Assembly (NCBI GenBank): GCA_903819975.1
Contig: CAIJFI010000017.1
Span: forward strand, 210,020 to 274,019
Reading direction: 5' to 3'
Source: an uncultured Bacteroidota bacterium
GTDB lineage: Bacteria; Bacteroidota; Bacteroidia; Chitinophagales; Chitinophagaceae
DNA: 64,000 nucleotides
Positions 36,497-44,846 of the stretch are shown here, one piece after another. A program made the translations under genes and the position numbers. Each line of letters begins with the position of its first letter. The first letter of the stretch is position 1. The notes beneath the pieces are model-generated. The model was not told the DNA's origin, made no database searches, and worked only from the letters and a program-made list of their open reading frames with translations.

Positions 36497-36886
36497 CTAG
36501 CTTACCCTCATACTCACTATGGTAAAGCCCTTCTTATTTTCTTGAAGTAATAATGTAAGATTGTATTTAGCAGCACCTGACAAAAGTTTACCAGTTAAAT
36601 AAATGGTATTACCTACTTTGCGTGCAGCACTTTTTTCAAAACCAATGATATTATTACGATTAAAAAAACTACGCAATAGTTCATTCGCCTCTTTAGCAGT
36701 AAACTGTTTTTGACCAGGCAAATCGGGCAAGTTCACTTCTACCTGATTGTCCCAATAGCCTAGCAAATTGTTAAAGTTGGCTGTTTGTAAATTTTGCACC
36801 AATAATTCGGAGTCGTTTTGTGCTTTTAGGCCTAAGCTAGACAAAGCAAAAATAACAAAGAGTAGTATTTGACGCATCTGTTTCAT
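36497..36886 (-). CDS. DUF4783 domain-containing exported protein
   Basis: A 129-residue protein with a signal peptide (about 1-22, ending LKAQ), then a small alpha-plus-beta domain resembling the NTF2-like DUF4783 family known from Bacteroidota: helix LLVQNLQTANFNNLLGYW, strand VEVNLP, FTAKEANELLRSFF and a C-terminal sheet. No catalytic residues are evident. Likely a periplasmic stress or polymer-binding protein; no function is assigned. It is co-oriented with the SUI1 gene, 15 bases apart. Confidence 0.75.
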   Translation of the reverse strand: MKQMRQILLFVIFALSSLGLKAQNDSELLVQNLQTANFNNLLGYWDNQVEVNLPDLPGQKQFTAKEANELLRSFFNRNNIIGFEKSAARKVGNTIYLTGKLLSGAAKYNLTLLLQENKKGFTIVSMRVS

Positions 36887-36999
36887 TTTTTAAAGATTAG
36901 TTCTAGATATCTGCTTAAATTTGCAATTATCTCAGCTTGATACCAATCTGAGCTACAATTTAGCAAAATTAGACCTTTACAAGACCAAAAAAGAAGAAT

Positions 37000-38517
37000 A
37001 TGTCAAAAAAAGTAATACTAGTAATCATGGATGGATGGGGATTGGGAAAAGTACCTTTATCCGACGCAATACAACAAGCAAAAGTTCCATTTGTAAGTAG
37101 TTTATATAACAAATACCCTCATTCTACTTTAATTACTTGTGGCGAAGATGTTGGATTACCGGACGGTCAAATGGGCAATAGCGAAGTGGGGCATTTAAAC
37201 TTAGGTGCAGGAAGAATTGTATATCAGGAATTACAAAGAATTAATGTCGCAATTCGTGATGGAGAATTAGCAGGCAACCCTACTTTACTTGCATCTATTA
37301 AATATGCAAAAGAAAATAATAAGCCATTGCATTTGTTAGGCTTAGTAAGTAATGGCGGTGTGCACGCACATACTTCACATTTAAAAGCCATTTGTGATAT
37401 TTGTAAAAAGGAAGGTTTGTCAAATGTTTTCATACATGCTTTCACCGACGGCCGAGATACAGATCCAAAAAGCGGCTTGGGATTTGTTGAAAATGTAGAA
37501 GCGCATTTAAAAACCTCGGTTGGTAAAATTGCAACCGTAAGTGGAAGATATTATGCAATGGATAGAGATAAGCGTTGGGAAAGAGTTCAATTAGCATATG
37601 ACACTTTAGTAAATGCAGCTGGACCTATTGCTAACTCGGCAATTGAAGCAATTAAAGAAAATTACGCAAATAACATTACGGATGAATTTATTAAGCCTAC
37701 AGTAATTGTTGAGAATGGAGCGCCTATTGCTACTATTAAATCTGGGGATGCTGTACTTTGCTTTAATTTTAGAACAGATCGTTGTAGAGAAATTACAGAA
37801 GTATTATCTCAGAAAGATTTCCCTGAATTTGGAATGAAAAAACTAGATCTACATTATACTACGATTACAAAGTATGATGAAACATTCCAAAAGGTTAATG
37901 TCATTTTTGAAAATGATAATTTAGTAAATACACTTGGCGATGTTTTAGCACAAAACAATAAGAAACAAATTCGTATTGCAGAGACTGAAAAGTATCCACA
38001 CGTTACCTTCTTTTTTAGTGGCGGAAGAGAAGTTCCATTTGATGGAGAATCACGCATCATGGCACCATCTCCAAAAGTAGCTACCTATGACTTGCAACCC
38101 GAAATGAGTGCGAAAGAATTAACCGATAAATTATTGCCTGAAATTAATGCTGGCAACCCCGATTTTATTTGCTTGAACTTTGCCAACGCGGATATGGTTG
38201 GCCATACAGGCATTTTTAGCGCAGTTGTAAAAGCAGTTGAAACAGTGGACGGTTGTGTTGAGCAAATTGTTACAGCTGGTTTAAACAATGGCTATACTAT
38301 ATTTTTAACTGCCGACCATGGCAATGCCGATTACATGATTAACGAGGACGGAAGCCCTAATACTGCACACACGACCAATCCTGTGCCTTTCTTTATTATA
38401 GACAAGGAATGGAAAGGTGAAATTAAAGCAGGTAAATTAGGAGATATTGCGCCAACCATTCTTACGATGATGGGGGTTGCAATACCAAAAGAAATGACAG
38501 GTAATGTTTTAATTTAA
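37000..38517 (+). CDS. gpmI: 2,3-bisphosphoglycerate-independent phosphoglycerate mutase
   Basis: GpmI interconverts 3- and 2-phosphoglycerate in glycolysis using two manganese ions. The 505-residue product has VILVIMDGWG at the start, the catalytic serine in GQMGNSEVGHLNLGAGR near residue 60, and the second metal cluster in NFANADMVGHTG near 395 and TADHGNADYM near 437. The phosphatase and transferase domains are complete. The haem-binding-domain gene follows after nine bases, so the two are probably co-transcribed. Confidence 0.97.
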   Translation: MSKKVILVIMDGWGLGKVPLSDAIQQAKVPFVSSLYNKYPHSTLITCGEDVGLPDGQMGNSEVGHLNLGAGRIVYQELQRINVAIRDGELAGNPTLLASIKYAKENNKPLHLLGLVSNGGVHAHTSHLKAICDICKKEGLSNVFIHAFTDGRDTDPKSGLGFVENVEAHLKTSVGKIATVSGRYYAMDRDKRWERVQLAYDTLVNAAGPIANSAIEAIKENYANNITDEFIKPTVIVENGAPIATIKSGDAVLCFNFRTDRCREITEVLSQKDFPEFGMKKLDLHYTTITKYDETFQKVNVIFENDNLVNTLGDVLAQNNKKQIRIAETEKYPHVTFFFSGGREVPFDGESRIMAPSPKVATYDLQPEMSAKELTDKLLPEINAGNPDFICLNFANADMVGHTGIFSAVVKAVETVDGCVEQIVTAGLNNGYTIFLTADHGNADYMINEDGSPNTAHTTNPVPFFIIDKEWKGEIKAGKLGDIAPTILTMMGVAIPKEMTGNVLI

Positions 38518-38526
38518 ATAAACAAT

Positions 38527-39033
38527 ATGATAAAGAAAATTTTAATTGGATTGCTAGTTATACTAATTGCTATTCAATTTATTAAACCGGAAAGAAATTT
38601 GTCTGGTGATACCCAAAAGGACATTGCTACTATCTACCCTATGCCAGATAGTGTGAAAATTGTTTTTGATAAAGCATGTGCCGATTGTCATTCCAACAAA
38701 ACTAATTATCCTTGGTATGCCTCAATTCAGCCTGTAGCATTTTGGCTAAATGATCATGTTAAAGATGGTAAAAGACATTTTAATTTAAACGAGTTTGCTG
38801 GTTATAGAATTGGCAAACAAAACAAGAAGTTAGAAGAATGTATTGAGCAAATCAAAGAAGGCGAAATGCCACTTTCTTCTTATACTATCATTCACAAGGA
38901 AGCAGTATTAACCGATGCTGAAAAAACTTTAATTATAAACTGGTGTCAAAATATAGTTGACACAATTCATGCAAAATATCCCGCAGATAGTTTAAAATTA
39001 CAAAGACAACAAAAACCTGGTCAAGCTAAATAG
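38527..39033 (+). CDS. Haem-binding domain-containing protein
   Basis: The 168-residue protein has an N-terminal membrane helix or signal anchor (about 4-19) and then the haem-binding domain known from Bacteroidota, with KACADCHSNKTNYPWYASIQ: a CxxCH attachment motif followed by the typical N-Y-P-W-Y, and QPVAFWLNDHVKDGKRHFNLNEF. A distal segment KEAVLTDAEKTLIINWCQN completes it. It would be a periplasm-facing c-type haem protein, requiring cytochrome c maturation. It is nine bases after gpmI and two before engB, odd neighbours. Confidence 0.85.
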   Translation: MIKKILIGLLVILIAIQFIKPERNLSGDTQKDIATIYPMPDSVKIVFDKACADCHSNKTNYPWYASIQPVAFWLNDHVKDGKRHFNLNEFAGYRIGKQNKKLEECIEQIKEGEMPLSSYTIIHKEAVLTDAEKTLIINWCQNIVDTIHAKYPADSLKLQRQQKPGQAK

Positions 39034-39034
39034 G

Positions 39035-39685
39035 ATGAAGATTAACAAAGCAACTTATCTAATTTCAAGTCCTGGATTTGAACAGTGCCCAAAATTAGAA
39101 CAACCCGAATATGCATTTATAGGTCGTAGTAATGTGGGCAAGTCCTCCATTATTAATGCTTTGTGCAATCAAAAGAATTTGGCTAAAACATCTGGCACAC
39201 CAGGTAAGACACAGCTAATTAACCATTTTGAAATATTAAGTTCCAATGCCAAAGGCCCTTGGGACAAATGGTATATTGTGGATTTGCCTGGATATGGATT
39301 TGCAAAGGTTTCACAAAGTAGCCGACGCAGATGGGAGCAAATGATTGAGAATTACTTAAGAAAACGCCCCAACTTAAATCGTGTCTTTGTATTAATTGAT
39401 AGCCGACATAGCCCACAAAAAATAGACTTAGAATTCATTGAGCAAATGGTGAAATGGGAAATTCCTTACACGCTAATTTTTACTAAATCGGACAAGGAAA
39501 AGCCTGGCGTTGTAGCAAGAAATGTGCAATCCATGTTTGACACATTAAAAGAAATGCTCCCTTTTTTACCTCAAGGCTTTGTAACTAGTGCAGAGAAAAA
39601 AGAAGGAGTAGAAGAAGTAGTGGCTTGCATAGACCAATACAATAAACTTTACGCTGATGATCAAAAAGAACAATCAAATAAATAG
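39035..39685 (+). CDS. engB: Ribosome biogenesis GTP-binding protein YihA/YsxC (EngB)
   Basis: EngB is an essential GTPase for large-subunit assembly. The 216-residue product carries G1 GRSNVGKSS near 29-37, G3 DLPGYGFA near 79, G4 TKSDK near 150 and G5 TSAEK near 184. A short extension of about 20 residues is at the C-terminus. It begins two bases after the stop of the haem-binding gene, suggesting translational coupling in the gpmI unit. Confidence 0.96.
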   Translation: MKINKATYLISSPGFEQCPKLEQPEYAFIGRSNVGKSSIINALCNQKNLAKTSGTPGKTQLINHFEILSSNAKGPWDKWYIVDLPGYGFAKVSQSSRRRWEQMIENYLRKRPNLNRVFVLIDSRHSPQKIDLEFIEQMVKWEIPYTLIFTKSDKEKPGVVARNVQSMFDTLKEMLPFLPQGFVTSAEKKEGVEEVVACIDQYNKLYADDQKEQSNK

Positions 39686-39766
39686 GTCCATATAGCTTAA
39701 TTCATCGCCTGCTTAGCAATAAGTGGGCGACTTTGTTTATATTTACGCCTTGTACAATTAACAACT

Positions 39767-41533
39767 ATGAAGATATTATTTCAATACATCCGACCTTTTA
39801 GAAGCCTTGTAATTATTGCTTTTATTTTAGCTGCTATTAACCAAACATTCTCCATGTTTGATCCTATGTTATTTGGTAGACTAATTGATGAATTTGCAAA
39901 AACTCCATTTGTAGACGCATTAGGACATATCAGAACTGAACCTGCCTATTTAAAAGGCATAGGTGGCATATTACTATTATTAGTAGGCACTGCAATGGTG
40001 AGCAGGATAGCTAAAGCATTTCAGGATTATACCGTAAATGTAATTATTCAAAAATTTGGAGCTGCCCTTTTTACCGACGGATTAAGACATTCTATGCAGT
40101 TACCTTTTCAGGCATTTGAGGATCAACGAAGTGGTGAAACATTATCTATCTTAACCAAGGCAAGAGCTGATTGTGAAAAGTTTATTAGCTATGTTATAAA
40201 TGTGGTTTTTGGAATTGTGGTGAGTATTGTTTTTATATCAATCTATGCAACTAAGCTACATTGGTCTATTATGCCTATCTATATTTTAGGCGCTGGCACC
40301 ATTGCATACGTAACTAATATATTAAGCAAACGTATAAAGTCTATTCAAAAGAATATTGTAAAAGAGACTACTTCACTTGCAGGAACTACTACCGAAAGCT
40401 TACGCAATATTGAATTGGTGAAAAGTTTAGGTTTAACAACACAAGAAATTAATCGTCTTAATAATAATACTTATAAAATACTAGCACTTGAATTAAGAAA
40501 AGTAAAAAACATTCGTTCTTTAAGTTTCATTCAAGGCACGATGGTGAATTTTTTAAGACAAGTAATTACATTTACTTTAATGTGGCTTATTTTTAAAGAG
40601 ATACTTACTGTTGGTCAATTAATTTCATTGCAATTTTATAGCTTCTTTATATTTGGACCATTACAAGAAATTGGTAGTATCATATTGAGTTACAGAGAGA
40701 CCGAAGCTTCTTTGAACAACTTTGATACTTTGATGAAAAAGCCAACTGAGCAAAAGCCAGTAAATGCTGTTGCAATGGGCAACATTGAAAACCTTGCATT
40801 TAGTCATGTTGGATTCCAACACCAAACTGCCAACTTTAAAGCCATTGACGATATTAGCTTTGAAGCCAAGAAGGGCGAAACAGTGGCATTTGTAGGCCCA
40901 TCTGGCGCAGGAAAAAGTACATTGGTAAAACTACTTGTGGGTTTATACGAATCCCAGGAAGGTCAGATTTTAGTGAATGGAGTAAGTACCGCACAAATTG
41001 ACATGAATGAACTAAGAAATCAAATTAGTTTTGTTACACAGGATACCCAATTGTTTGCAGGTACAATTAAAGAAAATTTAGCATTTGTAGCACCCAATGC
41101 AACAGAAGAAGAAATGTTATTGGCTTTGAAAAAAGCAAGCTGTGTTAATATTTTAGATAAAGGCGGAAATGGACTAGCAACTGTAATTGGCGAAGGCGGC
41201 TTAAAATTAAGTGGTGGTGAAAAGCAAAGACTTTCTATTGCTCGTGCATTATTAAGACACCCTCACCTATTGATATTTGATGAAGCAACTTCAAGCCTAG
41301 ATAGTTTAACCGAAGAATCTATTACTGACACGATTCGTGAATTGTCGGCAGAGCGTGAGCAAATTACTATTATGATTGCACATAGACTAAGCACCATTAT
41401 TCATGCAACTAGAATATATGTATTAGAGAAGGGCAAAGTAATTGAACAAGGCAATCACGATTCATTACTTGCAGAGAAAGGCTTGTACTATGCAATGTGG
41501 AGACAACAAATTGGAGAAAGAAAGGCTAACTAA
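39767..41533 (+). CDS. ABC transporter, fused permease and ATPase (exporter)
   Basis: A 588-residue half-transporter with six membrane helices in residues 15-310 and an ATPase with Walker A GPSGAGKST near 379, signature LKLSGGEKQR near 485 and Walker B LLIFDEATSS near 509. It belongs to the large multidrug/lipid exporter group and is distinct from the MsbA-like protein encoded at 16.5-18.3 kb. The substrate is unknown. Its last codons overlap the stop of the convergent DUF2721 gene by four bases. Confidence 0.9.
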   Translation: MKILFQYIRPFRSLVIIAFILAAINQTFSMFDPMLFGRLIDEFAKTPFVDALGHIRTEPAYLKGIGGILLLLVGTAMVSRIAKAFQDYTVNVIIQKFGAALFTDGLRHSMQLPFQAFEDQRSGETLSILTKARADCEKFISYVINVVFGIVVSIVFISIYATKLHWSIMPIYILGAGTIAYVTNILSKRIKSIQKNIVKETTSLAGTTTESLRNIELVKSLGLTTQEINRLNNNTYKILALELRKVKNIRSLSFIQGTMVNFLRQVITFTLMWLIFKEILTVGQLISLQFYSFFIFGPLQEIGSIILSYRETEASLNNFDTLMKKPTEQKPVNAVAMGNIENLAFSHVGFQHQTANFKAIDDISFEAKKGETVAFVGPSGAGKSTLVKLLVGLYESQEGQILVNGVSTAQIDMNELRNQISFVTQDTQLFAGTIKENLAFVAPNATEEEMLLALKKASCVNILDKGGNGLATVIGEGGLKLSGGEKQRLSIARALLRHPHLLIFDEATSSLDSLTEESITDTIRELSAEREQITIMIAHRLSTIIHATRIYVLEKGKVIEQGNHDSLLAEKGLYYAMWRQQIGERKAN

Positions 41534-41973
41534 TCGCGTTCAAATTTCTTTTTCAAATAATCCATCACCGATGGATCTTCAAGTCCCGCCATGTCACTCA
41601 ATTCAATTTCAATTGCTTTGGTGCTTAATCTTATTTCTATTAATGACAGAAATATAGACCATGAAAAAGAAATCAAACTTAAGGCAAAAACAAATTGAGC
41701 AACACGTTGGTATTCAATATAAATAAAGAACATAGATACAATGGAGCATAATAAAGATGTTACTCCATAGGTTTGCATGTTTCTAATTAATTTAAGTCGA
41801 TATTTTAGATTCTTGATTTGAGAGAATACCAAGTGTCTTTGTTCTTGTGTTTGGTATTTATCATGTAAAACCCTTACACGGCTAGACAAAGCCAAAAAAC
41901 GATTGGTATAAGCCAGCATAATTAAACTTATTGCTGGAAAAAGAAGGGCGGGTATATTAACAGTTAATTCCAT
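41530..41973 (-). CDS. DUF2721 family membrane protein
   Basis: The 147-residue protein from the ATG at 41973 has an N-terminal helix (VNIPALLFPAISLIMLAYTNRFL), a basic amphipathic stretch with SSRVRVLHDKY and two further helices near 75-125, as in DUF2721. The frame is open 13 codons farther upstream, but those lie on the uvrC promoter region. Function unknown. It is divergent from uvrC and converges with the ABC exporter gene. Confidence 0.8.
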   Translation of the reverse strand: MELTVNIPALLFPAISLIMLAYTNRFLALSSRVRVLHDKYQTQEQRHLVFSQIKNLKYRLKLIRNMQTYGVTSLLCSIVSMFFIYIEYQRVAQFVFALSLISFSWSIFLSLIEIRLSTKAIEIELSDMAGLEDPSVMDYLKKKFERD

Positions 41974-41990
41974 ACCACAAAAATATAAAG

Positions 41991-41998
41991 TATTTTTG
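41991..41998 (+). promoter_or_regulatory. -7 element TATTTTTG of uvrC
   Basis: Exact TAnnTTTG match 17 bases before the uvrC ATG at 42015. Confidence 0.5.
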
Positions 41999-42014
41999 TG
42001 CTTTCGGTGCAATA

Positions 42015-43817
42015 ATGGAAAAAGAGCTATTTAAGAAAATACAAGCAGGCCTACCTCAGGAACCAGGGATTTATCAATATTTTGATGAAAACGGACGTTT
42101 ATTGTATGTAGGTAAGGCTAAGAATATCCGAAAAAGGGTAAGCTCCTATTTCCTATCCAATCATCAGCATACCCTCAAAACCATTGAGTTAGTCCAAAAA
42201 ATAAAGGATATTCAATTCACCATTGTGAATTCGGAACACGATGCTTTTATTTTAGAGAACGAATTAATTAAGAATTACCAACCTAAGTATAATATTAATT
42301 TAAAGGATGATAAAACCTACCCTTATATTGTTATTAAAAAAGAAAACTTCCCTAGGGTGTTTTTAACTAGGCGAAAAATTAATGATGGTAGTACTTATAT
42401 AGGGCCCTTTACCAATGTGATGGCGGTGCGTGAATTAATAGATCATATTAAACACACTATCCCATTAAGAACTTGCACACTTCCACTTACGCCTAAGAAT
42501 ATTGCGCAAGGGAAATTTAAAGTTTGTTTGGAATATCATTTGGGAAATTGTTTAGGACCCTGTCAGGGACACCAAACCCTTGAAGCATATAATGCATCAA
42601 TTGAACAAGTACAACATTTATTAAAAGGGAATATCAAGCCAGTCATCACCAACTTAAAAGAAAAAATGTTGGAGGAAGCCAAGGACATGGCATTTGAAAA
42701 AGCAGCACTCACTAAAAAGAAAATAGAAGAGCTAGAACACTACCAAACAAAGTCGGTAGTATACACCAAGCAACAACATGCTATGGATGTATTTAGTATT
42801 GCACACGATGCAGACCAGGCTTATGTTAGTTACTTGATGGTAGAAAACGGCAGGATTATACAAACACATATACTTCCGCTTACTGTTCCTTTAGAAGAAG
42901 CTATTGAAACCATCTTGGTTTTTGCAATACATTATTTTAGAACCAATTTAAATAGTAGGGCAAAGGAAATAATTGTTCCATTTGAATTAAGTGAAAAGGT
43001 ATTTGAAGTAAAATATACTATTCCACAAGTGGGTGATAAAGAACAGCTTCTTGCTTTGTCACAAAAAAATGCAGACTATGCTTTAAGAGAATGGAAACAT
43101 AAACAAGCCTTGGTAAGTGTAGAAAAGCCTCTAGAAAGTTTGGTGCTAGAAGAAATGAAAGAGTCCTTACACTTAAGCGAAACTCCTACTCATATTGAAT
43201 GTTTCGATAACTCTAACTTCCAAGGTGCCTACCCTGTCTCAGCCATGGTATGTTTTAAAAATGGAGTACCAAGCAAGTCAGATTACAGAAAGTTTAATAT
43301 TAAAACAGTAGTAGGTATAAATGACTTTGCCAGCATGAAGGAATCTGTTGGAAGACGCTATAAGTCGGTTATAGAGAAGAAGCTGCCATTGCCTCAACTC
43401 ATTATCATTGATGGTGGTAAAGGCCAATTAAACGCCGCTTTAGAGGCATTGAACGAACTAGGCATTCAAGACAAGGTTACTACAGTGGGTCTTGCAAAAA
43501 ATATCGAAGAGTTATTTTTCCCTGGCGATAGTAAATCCATTATTTTAGATTGGCATAGTGAAGCACACAAACTTATTAGAAATATAAGAGACGAAGTACA
43601 TCGCTTTGGCATTCAGTTTCATCGCAGCAAAAGATCTAAGGGAGCCCTTGAAACCGGCTTAGATAATATTGATGGAATAGGCCCTAAAACAAAGGAATTG
43701 TTATTACTTCACTTTAAGTCCGTGCAAAGAATAAAGGATGCAAAAGAATCTGTACTTGCTCAGTTAGTGGGCGAAAAAAAAGCTGCTATTTTATTAGCAG
43801 CTTTTTTTAGAAAATAA
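42015..43817 (+). CDS. uvrC: Excinuclease ABC subunit C
   Basis: UvrC makes the two incisions in nucleotide excision repair. The 600-residue product has the GIY-YIG nuclease domain (GIYQYFDENGRLLYVGKAKNIRKR near 17-40), a UVR motif (KEKMLEEAKDMAFEKAA near 215) that contacts UvrB, an RNase H-like endonuclease domain (CFDNSNFQGA near 396, IIIDGGKGQL near 462) and C-terminal helix-hairpin-helix motifs (DNIDGIGPKTKELLL). The last codons also form the terminator hairpin of the gld operon on the other strand. Confidence 0.97.
   Translation: MEKELFKKIQAGLPQEPGIYQYFDENGRLLYVGKAKNIRKRVSSYFLSNHQHTLKTIELVQKIKDIQFTIVNSEHDAFILENELIKNYQPKYNINLKDDKTYPYIVIKKENFPRVFLTRRKINDGSTYIGPFTNVMAVRELIDHIKHTIPLRTCTLPLTPKNIAQGKFKVCLEYHLGNCLGPCQGHQTLEAYNASIEQVQHLLKGNIKPVITNLKEKMLEEAKDMAFEKAALTKKKIEELEHYQTKSVVYTKQQHAMDVFSIAHDADQAYVSYLMVENGRIIQTHILPLTVPLEEAIETILVFAIHYFRTNLNSRAKEIIVPFELSEKVFEVKYTIPQVGDKEQLLALSQKNADYALREWKHKQALVSVEKPLESLVLEEMKESLHLSETPTHIECFDNSNFQGAYPVSAMVCFKNGVPSKSDYRKFNIKTVVGINDFASMKESVGRRYKSVIEKKLPLPQLIIIDGGKGQLNAALEALNELGIQDKVTTVGLAKNIEELFFPGDSKSIILDWHSEAHKLIRNIRDEVHRFGIQFHRSKRSKGALETGLDNIDGIGPKTKELLLLHFKSVQRIKDAKESVLAQLVGEKKAAILLAAFFRK
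43776..43808 (-). terminator. Terminator of the gld operon, embedded in the uvrC reading frame
   Basis: AAAAAAGCTGCTA (43776-43788) pairs perfectly with TAGCAGCTTTTTT (43795-43807) around six bases. On the minus strand it lies 14 bases after the gldN stop and ends in a T-run. It falls within the last codons of uvrC (KKAAILLAAFFRK), and on the plus strand it is also followed by seven T before the uvrC stop. Confidence 0.8.
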
Positions 43818-43821
43818 ATTA

Positions 43822-44802
43822 TTAATATACCCAGCGATCTTGCTCGTAATCATCAATTCTTTGCTTGATTTTTTCAGCAGCCTCCAAACGCTTCTTAGGA
43901 TCTTTAATGGTATCAAATAAACTCTGGTCTTTAAAATTACCAGAAGATGTTTTCACAATACGACTATCAAAATATCTTGCTTCTAATAGATCAGACCAAG
44001 CAACTTGCTTTGTTTGGTTGTTAGGATTATATACCATGTAATTAGCAAGATGATTTCTTAACTTAGGATAGTAGACCCAAAATAATGGTTTATTATAAGT
44101 AGTGTCTCTACCCATTAGATTGCCACTTAAATCTTTAACTGGACGAGTTACCGAAAAGATTGGAGCAATTCCAATAATACGATAATGCATTCTACTAGTA
44201 GTATTGTCAAAGATATACTGCGCCTTAATTCTGAATGTATGAATAGCATCAAAATTACTTGGTGTTTCTTCGTTAGGGGTATGCTCAAATGTCGAATCTA
44301 TGATTTTGTTATTTTCATCATATTTATAAGCTTTAACCAATGGTCCTTTAAAAATTGTCAAAAGACTATCATGACTTAATGTCGTAGTAAAACGATCGTC
44401 AAATGTTGAGTAGGCTTTGATATTAGCGGTATCAGTTTCTAAAATATTAAGTAGGATATTAAAAAACTGCTGATTCCCATTGTCGTCTAATGCTGCATAT
44501 AGGAAAAGTCTATTTTTCTTTTCTCTAGCATCAATATCTTCCCAAACAGTTTCTGTAAACAATACATCCTCTTTTCTTAACTCAGGATATTTTGGTGGAA
44601 TTCTATTATTCTTAGCATTGTTCTTTTTCAAGTAAAAGCTAGAATCCTGTGTAAATCCATTGATATCTTCTTGACTTGGAAGTACATTAGAAGGTAGAAG
44701 GCTTTCTTTCCCAATGGGAGTTTGCGCCATTAAATTAGTTTTTGCTAAAAAACATATAGCAAAAACAAAAACCACCTTTAAAGACTTAATACACTTATTC
44801 AT
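43822..44802 (-). CDS. gldN: Gliding motility / type IX secretion protein GldN
   Basis: The 326-residue protein has a signal peptide (about 1-26, ending LMAQ) and the GldN/PorN family body: ELRKEDVLFTETVWEDIDAREKKN near 74-97, then LFLYAALDD, YRIIGIAPIF and VYYPKLRN. In the type IX secretion system GldN/PorN forms, with GldK/PorK, the periplasmic ring bound to the outer membrane. It is the last gene of the gldKLMN cluster. Length is in the normal range. Confidence 0.92.
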   Translation of the reverse strand: MNKCIKSLKVVFVFAICFLAKTNLMAQTPIGKESLLPSNVLPSQEDINGFTQDSSFYLKKNNAKNNRIPPKYPELRKEDVLFTETVWEDIDAREKKNRLFLYAALDDNGNQQFFNILLNILETDTANIKAYSTFDDRFTTTLSHDSLLTIFKGPLVKAYKYDENNKIIDSTFEHTPNEETPSNFDAIHTFRIKAQYIFDNTTSRMHYRIIGIAPIFSVTRPVKDLSGNLMGRDTTYNKPLFWVYYPKLRNHLANYMVYNPNNQTKQVAWSDLLEARYFDSRIVKTSSGNFKDQSLFDTIKDPKKRLEAAEKIKQRIDDYEQDRWVY

Positions 44803-44846
44803 AATTCAATTATTAAAATAAACTTAGTTCAACTTGTTACACCCAA

